A stretch of DNA of 64,000 nucleotides, from assembly GCF_001905825.1 (NCBI RefSeq), contig NZ_LIVV01000002.1, positions 250,440-314,439 on the forward strand. Reading direction: 5' to 3'. A program made the position numbers and the translations under genes. The DNA is from Streptomyces sp. CB02009. GTDB lineage: Bacteria; Actinomycetota; Actinomycetes; Streptomycetales; Streptomycetaceae. Positions 34,310-42,140 of this stretch are shown piece by piece (positions within the stretch are counted from its first letter, which is position 1; each line of letters opens with the position of its first letter). Under the pieces are notes generated by a model. That model was given only the letters and a program-made list of their open reading frames with translations, had not been told where the DNA came from and ran no database searches.

Positions 34310-36961
34310 CTAGGAGAAGGCACCGCCCTCCGCGGGCAGGGCCTGTTCGGCCCAGATCACCTTGCCTTCCGGGGTGTACCGGGTGCCCCAGTGCTCGCTG
34401 AGCTGGGCCACCAGGAACAGTCCGCGGCCTCCCTCGTCCGTGGTGGTGGCGTACTGCAGATGCGGGGCGGTGCTGCTGCCGTCCCACACCTCGCAGGTCA
34501 GATTGCGATCGCACAGCAGACGCACGCGCACGGGCGCGGCGGCGTACCTGATGGCGTTCGTGATGAGCTCGCTGAGGATCAGTTCCGTGGTGAAGGCGAG
34601 CTCCTCCAGGCCCCACTCATCGAGTTTCCCGGCCGCGAGGGCGCGCACGGTGCCGACCTCGCTCGGGTCGAACGGTACGTCCCACTCGGCGACTCGGCCG
34701 GGGCCCAGAGTCCGTGTCCGGGCGATGAGCAGCGCGATGTCGTCGGCCGGCCGGGCGGGGAGCAGGGCGTCGAGCACGGCGCGGCGGCTGGCCTCCGGGT
34801 CCCGGTCGGGGTGGCTCAGCGCGGTGCGCAGCGTCTCCAGGCCCTCCGAGATGTCCCGGCTCCGCTCCTCGACCAGCCCGTCGGTGTACAGGACGAGCTG
34901 ACTGCCTTCCGCCAGGTGCACTTCCATGGTCTCGAACGGCATGCCTCCCAGCCCCAGCGGAGGGCCGGCCGGCAGTTCCGAGATCGTCGTCGTGCCGTCC
35001 GGGGCGACCACGAGCGGTGGCACGTGTCCTGCCCGCGCCATGGCGCAGTTCTGGGAGACCGGGTCGTAGACGGCGTACAGGCAGGTCGCACCCATGACAC
35101 CGCCGTCCGAGGGCGTGCCGTCGCCTTCCTGGTCCATGCGCTGGACGAGGTTGTCGAGACGGGCGAGGAGTTCGTCGGGCGGCAGGTCCAGGGAGGAGAA
35201 GTTGTGCACGGCCGTGCGCAGCCGCCCCATGGTGGCCGCGGCGTGCAGGCCGTGCCCGACGACGTCTCCGACGACGAGCCCGACGCGGCTGCCCGACAGC
35301 GGGATCACGTCGAACCAGTCCCCGCCCACTCCGGACTGCGCGGGCTGGTAGAAGTGCGCGACGTCCACCGCGCTCTGCTCGGGCAGGTCCCGCGGCAGCA
35401 GGCTGCGCTGGAGCGTCACGGCCAGATGGTGCTCGCGGGTGTAGCGGCGGGCGTTGTCCATGGTGACCGCGGCGCGGCCGACGAGCTCCTCGGCCAGGGA
35501 CAGGTCGTCCTCGTCGAACGGCTCCGGCTTCTGCGACCGCCAGAAGTTGACGATCCCGAGCACGACACCCCTGGCCTTCAGCGGCGCCGCGATGAGCGAG
35601 TGGATGCCGTAGTCGACGATCTGGGACGTCCGCTGCGGGTCCTGGGCGTGCCAGCCCGGCGCGTCATGGAGATCGGGTACGAGCTCCGTCGTGCCCGTAC
35701 CGTAGCCACGGGCCTGCGGTGTGGACGGCAGGAAGTCGATCAGTGCGCCGAGCGGGTACAGCGGGTGATCGGGTCGGATGCCGCTGACCGCCGTGCGCCG
35801 CATGTCGGCGCCCGGGCCGGGCTCGTCGCCGTGCAGTACCGCGTCGGCCAGATCGACCGTGACGAAGTCCGCGAACTGGGGAACGGCGACGTCGGCCAGC
35901 TCCTTCGCGGTGCGGACCACGTCGAGGGTCGTCCCGATGTCACCCCCCGCGTCGTACAGCAGCTTGAGCCGCTTGCGGGCCGTCTCCGCCCGACTGCTCA
36001 GGAGCTGCATCTCGGTGGAGTCGCGGATGGTGACCGCCGAGCCCCGCGGGAGCGTGGGCCGCTGATTGACCACGAGCAGCCGGTCCCCGGCCTCCAGCAC
36101 CTCGTCCGTGGCCACCCGGCCGGACAGCAGCAGTTCCGCCATGCGACGGTCCATCCCGACCTCGTCGACGGGGCGCCCTTCGGCGTCGTCCGGCAGGCCG
36201 AGCAGCCGTCCCGCCTCGTCGTTCGCCAGGAGCAGCCGTCCGTCGCCGTCCGTGATCACCACCCCTTCGCGGACGGAGTGGAGCACCGCGTCGTGGTGCT
36301 CGTACATGCGGGTCATCTCCTGCGTGCCGAGCCCGTGGGTCTGGCGCCGAAGTCTTCGGCTGATCAGCGCCGTGCCGACGGTGGCCAGGGCCAGACCGAT
36401 GGCGATGGCCAGGAGGATGACCGGGAGCTGACGGTCGGCGACGCCGGTCACGCTCGCCACCGTCAGACCAGCCGAGACCAGGGCGACGACCTGACCCCCG
36501 GGCGAGGTGACCGGGACGGTCGCCTGGATCTCCTTGCCGAGCGGCCCCTCGACACTCTCGGTGTACACCTCGCCGGCCAGTGAGGGCTCGATCGTCCCGA
36601 CGAACTGCTTGCCGATGAGGTCGGGCTGCGGGTGGGTGTAGCGGATGCCGTTCGTGTCCATCACCACGAGGAAGTCCACGCCCGCGTCCTTCCGCGTCTT
36701 CTCGGTGAGGGGCTGCAGGATCGCGGACGGGTCCGGCGACCTCAGCGCTTCCTGCAGGCCCAGGGAGTTCGCGAAGGTCTGTGCCACGGACACGGACCGG
36801 TTGCGCGCCTCACGGTCGATGTCGTACCGCGACTGCAGCAGCAGGGCCAGCAGGGCACCGGCGGCGAGCAGCACCACGATCGCCACCTGAAGGACGAAGA
36901 CCTGTCCGGCGACGCTTCCGAATCTTCTGCCTAGTTTCGACCGCACCGGTACGCCGGGCAC
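34310..36961 (-). CDS. Membrane-bound SpoIIE-type phosphatase (sCache-PAS-GAF-PP2C-HATPase)
   Basis: This 883-residue protein has a membrane helix at about 20-43, an extracellular Cache-like sensor with FLVVMDTNGIRYTHPQPDLIG, and a second helix at about 178-200. A PAS domain (about 225-325; SVREGVVITDGDGRLLLAND) and a GAF domain (about 345-510) follow. The SpoIIE/PP2C phosphatase (about 530-735) has GVGGDWFDVIPL and VVGDVVGHGLHAA metal-binding aspartates. A C-terminal HATPase domain of the anti-sigma-factor type has ELILSELITNAIRYA and DEGGRGLFLV. This combination suggests partner switching with anti-sigma-factor antagonists. The first half resembles citrate/fumarate-sensing kinases. The GTG start has no strong ribosome site, so it is uncertain. 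Confidence 0.9.
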   Translation of the reverse strand: MPGVPVRSKLGRRFGSVAGQVFVLQVAIVVLLAAGALLALLLQSRYDIDREARNRSVSVAQTFANSLGLQEALRSPDPSAILQPLTEKTRKDAGVDFLVVMDTNGIRYTHPQPDLIGKQFVGTIEPSLAGEVYTESVEGPLGKEIQATVPVTSPGGQVVALVSAGLTVASVTGVADRQLPVILLAIAIGLALATVGTALISRRLRRQTHGLGTQEMTRMYEHHDAVLHSVREGVVITDGDGRLLLANDEAGRLLGLPDDAEGRPVDEVGMDRRMAELLLSGRVATDEVLEAGDRLLVVNQRPTLPRGSAVTIRDSTEMQLLSSRAETARKRLKLLYDAGGDIGTTLDVVRTAKELADVAVPQFADFVTVDLADAVLHGDEPGPGADMRRTAVSGIRPDHPLYPLGALIDFLPSTPQARGYGTGTTELVPDLHDAPGWHAQDPQRTSQIVDYGIHSLIAAPLKARGVVLGIVNFWRSQKPEPFDEDDLSLAEELVGRAAVTMDNARRYTREHHLAVTLQRSLLPRDLPEQSAVDVAHFYQPAQSGVGGDWFDVIPLSGSRVGLVVGDVVGHGLHAAATMGRLRTAVHNFSSLDLPPDELLARLDNLVQRMDQEGDGTPSDGGVMGATCLYAVYDPVSQNCAMARAGHVPPLVVAPDGTTTISELPAGPPLGLGGMPFETMEVHLAEGSQLVLYTDGLVEERSRDISEGLETLRTALSHPDRDPEASRRAVLDALLPARPADDIALLIARTRTLGPGRVAEWDVPFDPSEVGTVRALAAGKLDEWGLEELAFTTELILSELITNAIRYAAAPVRVRLLCDRNLTCEVWDGSSTAPHLQYATTTDEGGRGLFLVAQLSEHWGTRYTPEGKVIWAEQALPAEGGAFS

Positions 36962-37441
36962 GAGAGACGAGACGGGCTCACAACCCCAGTTGTAGCACCT
37001 CCCCGCGGCCAGGGCCCGAGATGTTCACGGTACGCGTCCGGACCACCGCACCCGGTTCCCGTCGCGGCCGGACCCCGGGCAGCGGCGCACGGGAGGTGCG
37101 GTCCGGCGCCGCGGCCGAACCCCGGCGGCGGCGGGTGCGGTCCGGCCGGGCCCCTGGGGGGCGGCGCACGGGCGGTGCCGCCGGGCCCCTGGGGGCGCAC
37201 TTCCGCCGTCGCGCGCCCGTATGGGTCCGATCTGGACATTCCTGGTTCGGCGCGGCCGGCAGCGCAGGCCGTCGGCCTGCTTCGCCTTCGAAGGGACGCA
37301 CCGGATCCGGCCGGGGCGCTCCGGAGTGCGCCCCCTTGTGCACCCGGTGCTGTGTTCCGCCTGATGCGGCAAGGGCAGAGGGGTGGGGGTGGCTGCTCGC
37401 GTCGTGCACCTCTGGCACGGCGGAGGACCGAAGGGGTGGGA
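36962..37441. other. 480-bp intergenic region upstream of ramR
   Basis: This lies between the divergent phosphatase and ramR genes and should contain both promoters. It is extremely GC-rich. The block GCCGGGCCCCTGGGGGCG occurs in two near-identical copies around 37150-37200. The part next to ramR is less GC-rich and ends in GAAGGGGTGGGA before the ATG. I see no convincing gene in it. Confidence 0.5.
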
Positions 37442-38056
37442 ATGATACGAGTGACGGTGGTCTACGAGGCGCAGCTCCTGCGGACCGCGCTGGTCGAACT
37501 GCTGAGGTCGGGCGGGATCATGGTGGGCTCCTCGCTCGACCGATGGCCGCACGGCCCGGCGGCGGGGGTGTCCGAGCCCGACGTGTACGTGGCGGACGCC
37601 GGGTGTCTGCCTGCCTCGGCGGTGCGGCCCGTGGCCGCTGCCGCACCGGCCTCGGGGGAGGGGCCGGGTGTCCGGCCCGCGCTGCTGGCCCTCGTCCCCG
37701 GGCAGCGGCCGGGGGTGCTGCGCCGGGCCCATGCCGCGGGGGCGACCGGCTTCGTCGACCAGAACGCCCCGAAGTGTCGATTATTGGAGGCCGTGCACCG
37801 TCTGGCCAAGGGGGAGCGCTACATCGACGACACGCTCGCGCTCGGGTTCCTCCAGGCGGCGGAGATGCCGCTGACCCGGCGCGAGCTGAGCGTCCTCTCG
37901 CTGGCCGCCGACGGAGCGCCGGTCGCCGAGATCGCCGCGACGCTGTTCCTGACCAAGGGCACCGTCCGCAACTACATGGCGAGCGTCATCCGCAAGGTCG
38001 GCGCACGGAACCGCGTGGACGCCATCCGGATCGCCCAGGGCGCCGGGTGGACCTAG
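37442..38056 (+). CDS. ramR: RamR-like orphan response regulator (NarL/LuxR type)
   Basis: This 204-residue protein has an N-terminal receiver-like domain that is short and partly degenerate. A candidate phospho-Asp is in PDVYVADAG, with AGATGFVDQNAP at the 4-5-5 face. The C-terminal LuxR helix-turn-helix has LTRREL-type start, LSVLSLAADGAPVAEIAATL and LTKGTVRNYMASVIRKVGARN. Position beside ramCSAB and orientation towards it identify RamR, the known activator of the SapB genes. Codon 114 (37781-37783) is TTA, so translation should need the bldA tRNA and would be restricted to late growth. No cognate kinase is adjacent. AGGGG lies close before the ATG. Confidence 0.9.
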   Translation: MIRVTVVYEAQLLRTALVELLRSGGIMVGSSLDRWPHGPAAGVSEPDVYVADAGCLPASAVRPVAAAAPASGEGPGVRPALLALVPGQRPGVLRRAHAAGATGFVDQNAPKCRLLEAVHRLAKGERYIDDTLALGFLQAAEMPLTRRELSVLSLAADGAPVAEIAATLFLTKGTVRNYMASVIRKVGARNRVDAIRIAQGAGWT

Positions 38057-38091
38057 AGCACCGCCGCGGCGTCCTCGCCGTCACGGTCCGC

Positions 38092-39951
38092 TCACTCGCG
38101 GACCCGGCTCCAGTGCCCTACCAGATCGCGGTAGAGAGCGGAACGCGCGAGCAGCTCGTCGTGCGTTCCGTACCGGGCCAGGGTGCCGTCGAGGACGAGG
38201 ATCCGGTCGGCCCTGAGAGCGGACGACAACCGGTGGGCGACCACGACCAGGGTCCCCGGCCGCGCGCTCAGGGCCCGCTCGGCCGTGGCCTCCGCGACGG
38301 GGTCCAGGTGGCAGGTCGCCTCGTCGAGCAGGAGCAGCGGGGCGGGGGCCAGATGGGCGCGCCCCAGCGCGATCCGCTGGCGTTCGCCGAGGGACAGGGC
38401 GTCGGGCGTCAGCGTACGGTCGAGCCCGCCCACCCGGTCGACGAGCGGTGCCAGGGCGAGCGCGTCCACGGTCCGGTCGACGGCGGCCCGGTCGGCATCG
38501 GGCCGCAGGTACCGCAGGTTGTCCCGCAGGGTGCCCGTGAAGACGTACGCCTCCTGGGGGATCAGCACGCGCAGGGCGGGGAGCTCGGAGGGCGGGCAGG
38601 CCGCGACGTCGCGGCCGAAGAGCCGTACGTCGCCGTGATCGGGGGTGAGCATGCCCGCCGCGATGTGCAGCAGGGTCGACTTGCCGATGCCGCTCGGGCC
38701 GACCACGGCGATGTGTTCCCCCTGCTCGACGGTCAGTTCCAGCGCGTCCAGCACGGGGCGTGCCCCGGGTCCGTACGCGGCGCGGACGTGGCGCAGCTCC
38801 AGGGCCGCGGCGGCGCGGCCGGTACGGCGCGGGCCGGGGGAGTCGGCGGCGGGGTCGGGGGTCGGGGAAGGGGTCGGGACAGGGGGCGGCGGCTGCGTGA
38901 GCCGGTCGAGGACGACGAAGAGCCGCGCGCCCGCGGCGCCCAGGACGGTCATCAGGGTGTGCAGCGCGGGGAGCAGCGACTGGAGGACGTAGGTGAGCGC
39001 ACCCACCACGGCTCCGGCCGTGACGCCCTGGCGCAGAAGCCACGGCGCCGTGGCGAGCAGCAGGAGGACCGGCAGCTGTCCGGCCGTCGCCACCGAGAAC
39101 GTGCGGACGGACGCCCAGCGGGCCAGGGCGCGCTGGGCGGCGGCCGCCTCCTCGACGGCGCGGCGGTTCTGCGCGGCGGTCGCCTCCTGGGCGCCGCAGG
39201 CCACGGTGTCCCGCAGCGCGCTGCGGGTGATCCCGGCGCGCCGGCCGACGGCCTCGTCCGCGTCGAGGTACCGGTGCTGGGCCCGCGCCATGGGCCGCAG
39301 GGAGGCCGTGAACAGGGCGAGGCCCAGCACCAGGGGCGGAAGCACGACGAGGAGGAACTGCGGCGCGAGCGACAGCAGACCGACGAGGGCCCCCACGGCG
39401 ACGAAGACGAAGGAACGGGTGGCGAGCACCAGTCCGGCGAAGCTGTCCCGGGCGATCTCGGTCTGACTCGTCAGCCGGGACACCGCGGTGGCGTCCCCGC
39501 TGCCGCCTCCGCCTCCGCCTCCGCCTGTGGCGGTGGCCGTGGCGGTGCGCAGGGCGCGTACGACCGACCCTTGTACGAGCTGGTCGCGCAGCGGTTCCGT
39601 GAGGTGGGGGAGCTGGGCGAAGACGCCTCGGATGACGGGAGCGCCGAGCAGGATGGCCACGGCGGCCCCCGCGAGCCAGAGGAGCCCGGTCGAGGGCGCG
39701 CCCCTCAGGAATCCGTCGTCGAGGGCGCGGGCCACGCAGTAGCCGCCGAGGAACGTCTGCGCGGATTCGGCGGCCGACCAGGCCGCCAGCTTCAGCAGGA
39801 CGCTTCTGCGGAGGAGGAGCAGAGAACGGAGGAAGGCTGTGACGCGCCGGGCCGAGTCCGCCTCGCCGGGGGCGGCGGACGGTGCCGGGCGGTCCGTCGC
39901 ACTCGGCGTGATCGGTTCCTTCGCCCTCTCCGGGCTCGGAGCCGGCCTCAC
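38092..39951 (-). CDS. ramB: RamB-like ABC transporter, SapB export
   Basis: This 619-residue protein is a fused ABC half-transporter. An N-terminal six-helix membrane domain (about 45-330) is followed by an ATPase with Walker A VVGPSGIGKSTLL, signature LSLGERQRIALGRA (the usual LSGGQ is LSLGE here) and Walker B LLLLDEATCHLD. A Pro-rich linker separates the domains. The GTG start overlaps the RamA stop by four bases, indicating coupled translation and a RamA-RamB heterodimer. By analogy with the S. coelicolor ram operon it exports the SapB lanthipeptide. It converges with ramR across 35 bp. Confidence 0.92.
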   Translation of the reverse strand: MRPAPSPERAKEPITPSATDRPAPSAAPGEADSARRVTAFLRSLLLLRRSVLLKLAAWSAAESAQTFLGGYCVARALDDGFLRGAPSTGLLWLAGAAVAILLGAPVIRGVFAQLPHLTEPLRDQLVQGSVVRALRTATATATGGGGGGGGSGDATAVSRLTSQTEIARDSFAGLVLATRSFVFVAVGALVGLLSLAPQFLLVVLPPLVLGLALFTASLRPMARAQHRYLDADEAVGRRAGITRSALRDTVACGAQEATAAQNRRAVEEAAAAQRALARWASVRTFSVATAGQLPVLLLLATAPWLLRQGVTAGAVVGALTYVLQSLLPALHTLMTVLGAAGARLFVVLDRLTQPPPPVPTPSPTPDPAADSPGPRRTGRAAAALELRHVRAAYGPGARPVLDALELTVEQGEHIAVVGPSGIGKSTLLHIAAGMLTPDHGDVRLFGRDVAACPPSELPALRVLIPQEAYVFTGTLRDNLRYLRPDADRAAVDRTVDALALAPLVDRVGGLDRTLTPDALSLGERQRIALGRAHLAPAPLLLLDEATCHLDPVAEATAERALSARPGTLVVVAHRLSSALRADRILVLDGTLARYGTHDELLARSALYRDLVGHWSRVRE

Positions 39952-41819
39952 TCGTCCGCTCCCGTCCCCGGGACGGCCGACGACCGCAGTGCGCCGGAGC
40001 CGGCGGTCGCCGGGGGAGCGTCCGCGGGCGGGGCCGGCGTGGCCTGCGTAGCCCCTGTGTCGTGTGTGGCTTCCGTGGTCTGCGTGGTCTGCGTGGTCTG
40101 CGCGGCCTCCGCGCTGAACACCGCGCGGTACTCCGGCTCCTCCCAGAGCAGGCTGTGGGGTCCGGACCTGCGTACGCGGCCCCCCTCCAGCCAGACGACC
40201 AGGTCCGCCCGGGCGGCCGTGGACACCCGGTGGGCGACGATCAGCCTGGTGCACGCCCGTGCCGGAGTGGCCAGGGCGGTCTCCACCTGGCGTTCGGTGG
40301 CCGTGTCGAGGCTCGACGTGGCGTCGTCGAGGATCATCAGACGGCCCCGGCCGATGAACGCCCGTGCCAGACCCAGGCGTTGGGCCTCGCCGCCGGAGAG
40401 CGGGGCGTCGTCCACCGGGGTCTCGTAGCCCAGCGGCAGCAGTCGGACGAAGGTGTCGGCGCAGGCGGCCGTCGCCGCGTCCCGGACGCTCGTCGGTGTC
40501 GCAGGGCTCCGGCCGGGCCCGGTCCCGGCGGCCAGCGCGGCGCCGACCGTGGGCGTGGCCCCGCCGTCGAAGACGGGACGCGCGAAGGCGTACGAGGTCG
40601 CCCCGCGCAGTTCAGAGCGGGACAGTGCCGCCAGGTCGACCCCGTCCAGGCGGACGCTCCCGGCGTCGGGGTCGGTCAGCCGGCCCGCGACGGCGGCCAG
40701 CGTCGACTTGCCCGCTCCGGAGCGGCCCACGACGGCGACCGTCGATCCGCCGCCGATCGCGAGCGTCACGTCCGTGAGGAGCGGGACGCCGCCGCGCGTC
40801 ACCCGCACGCCCCGCAGTTCCAGGTTCCCGGGCGCGTCGGCCGGCAGGACTGCGGAGCCGTGCGGCATCGGCGCCAGATCGGCGAGTTCGGCGGTGCGGC
40901 GTGCCGCGCTGCGGGCTCGGACCAGGGTGCCGAGCGGCGCCGCGATGCCGCCGATCCCGGCGGCGAGCGCCGCGTACCGGGAGGCGGCGAGCAGACCGCC
41001 CACGCTGACCTCGCCCGCGGCGAGGCCGACTCCCGCGACCGCGACGACGGCCGTGGTGAGCAGCGGCAGGAGGACGCCGCTGCGGGCCACGGCGCGGCCG
41101 TGGACGAGCCACATGCGGGTGCCGTGCCGTGCCATCTCCGGCAGCGGGGCGAGGACGCGCTCCTCCTCGTGCCGTGCCGTGCCGGCGGCGGCGATGGTCC
41201 GGGCGCCGCCCAGCGCTTCGGCCAGCCGGGCGGCGACGGCGCCCTGCGCCCGCTGGTAGTGGCCGACCGAGTCGGAGGACTGGGTGGCGAACGCGCGGAG
41301 CAGCAGCAGGAGCAGGGGCAGACCGGCCACGAAGACGGCGGCGGTCCAGGGATGGATGAGCGCCAGGGCGACGAGTGCGCCGACCGGCACGAGCACGGAC
41401 GACACCGAGGTCGCGAGGGCCGCCGGGGCGGTGCCGCTGTCGGTGGCGTTGACGCACAGCCGGGCGGCGACGTCGCCGCCCGAGTGGGGTGCCGCCCGGT
41501 GGGGAGCGGTGCCGAGGAGCCCGCCCAGGGCGCGCAGCCGGATCCAGGCGGTGGCGCGGGCGTTCGTCAGCTGCGTCAGAAGGACGGAGCCGGTCTCCAG
41601 GAGCACCTCGGCGGCGAGCAGGACGGCGGTCCACAGCAGCCACGTCCCCGCCCCGGGCCGGTCACGGAGCAGCAGGTCCAGGGTCCTGCCGGCGACCGCG
41701 GGTACGGCGAGCGAGCAGGCCGCGCCGGCGACCGAGCAGAGCAGCAGCGCCGCGGTGGTGCCCGCCGTGTGCCGTACGGCGCCGCGGAGCAGCCGGTCGG
41801 AACCGGTCGGCGAGGCCAT
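39948..41819 (-). CDS. ramA: RamA-like ABC transporter, SapB export
   Basis: This 623-residue half-transporter has an N-terminal membrane domain with six helices (about 18-300). The ATPase has Walker A AVVGRSGAGKSTLAAVAG, signature LSGGEAQRLGLARAF and Walker B LMILDDATSSLD; the acidic residue after the Walker B Asp is D rather than E, so this site may be the degenerate one of the heterodimer. The last 45 residues are Thr/Ala-rich, encoded by a GTGGTCTGC-like short repeat. GAGAGGAGG precedes the ATG. It is translated just before RamB, and a hairpin separates it from ramS, probably lowering transporter synthesis relative to prepeptide. Confidence 0.92.
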   Translation of the reverse strand: MASPTGSDRLLRGAVRHTAGTTAALLLCSVAGAACSLAVPAVAGRTLDLLLRDRPGAGTWLLWTAVLLAAEVLLETGSVLLTQLTNARATAWIRLRALGGLLGTAPHRAAPHSGGDVAARLCVNATDSGTAPAALATSVSSVLVPVGALVALALIHPWTAAVFVAGLPLLLLLLRAFATQSSDSVGHYQRAQGAVAARLAEALGGARTIAAAGTARHEEERVLAPLPEMARHGTRMWLVHGRAVARSGVLLPLLTTAVVAVAGVGLAAGEVSVGGLLAASRYAALAAGIGGIAAPLGTLVRARSAARRTAELADLAPMPHGSAVLPADAPGNLELRGVRVTRGGVPLLTDVTLAIGGGSTVAVVGRSGAGKSTLAAVAGRLTDPDAGSVRLDGVDLAALSRSELRGATSYAFARPVFDGGATPTVGAALAAGTGPGRSPATPTSVRDAATAACADTFVRLLPLGYETPVDDAPLSGGEAQRLGLARAFIGRGRLMILDDATSSLDTATERQVETALATPARACTRLIVAHRVSTAARADLVVWLEGGRVRRSGPHSLLWEEPEYRAVFSAEAAQTTQTTQTTEATHDTGATQATPAPPADAPPATAGSGALRSSAVPGTGADE

Positions 41820-41891
41820 CCGGCCTCCTCTCTTCCCCTCCGGAAGCGATGTCGCCGCCGGGCCCGCCGGTGTCCGGCCCCGACGGCCGGA

Positions 41892-41916
41892 GCCCCGGGA
41901 GCAGCGCTCCCGGGGC
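41892..41916 (-). terminator. Hairpin between ramS and ramA (probable attenuator)
   Basis: GCCCCGGGAG and CTCCCGGGGC form a perfect 10-bp stem around a five-base loop, 51 bp after the ramS stop. There is no T-run. Partial termination here would give much more ramCS than ramAB message, fitting the need for abundant prepeptide. Confidence 0.75.
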
Positions 41917-41967
41917 CCCGTGACTCCTCACCGGCGCTCGGGACGCCGTGCGGGAAGCCGGATCGGG

Positions 41968-42096
41968 TCAGTTACAGGTGGTGACGCTGAGGCTGCTGTC
42001 ACCGCAGAGCAGGAGGCTCGCGCGGCTCCCGGTCTCGACGTCGCCGATGGCCTCGTCCTTGGGGGTCTCCAGAGACTGAAGGTCGAAGAGGTTCAT
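41968..42096 (-). CDS. ramS: SapB-type class III lanthipeptide prepeptide
   Basis: This 42-residue peptide begins MNLFDLQSLETPKDEAIGDV, the class III leader with the conserved amphipathic LFDLQ motif, and ends with a 21-residue core starting TGSRASLLLCGDSSLSVTTC. From memory the S. coelicolor SapB core is identical except for Ile where this core has Val (residue 17). As in SapB, Ser3-Cys10 and Ser13-Cys20 would form lanthionine rings and Ser6 and Ser16 dehydroalanines. The product is a secreted surfactant lowering surface tension for aerial hyphae. AAAGGA lies upstream of the ATG. It is easily missed by gene callers because of its size. Confidence 0.97.
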   Translation of the reverse strand: MNLFDLQSLETPKDEAIGDVETGSRASLLLCGDSSLSVTTCN

Positions 42097-42140
42097 GATC
42101 GTTTCCTTTCGTAGGGGACGGGTGGTGCGGGGCGACCCCG

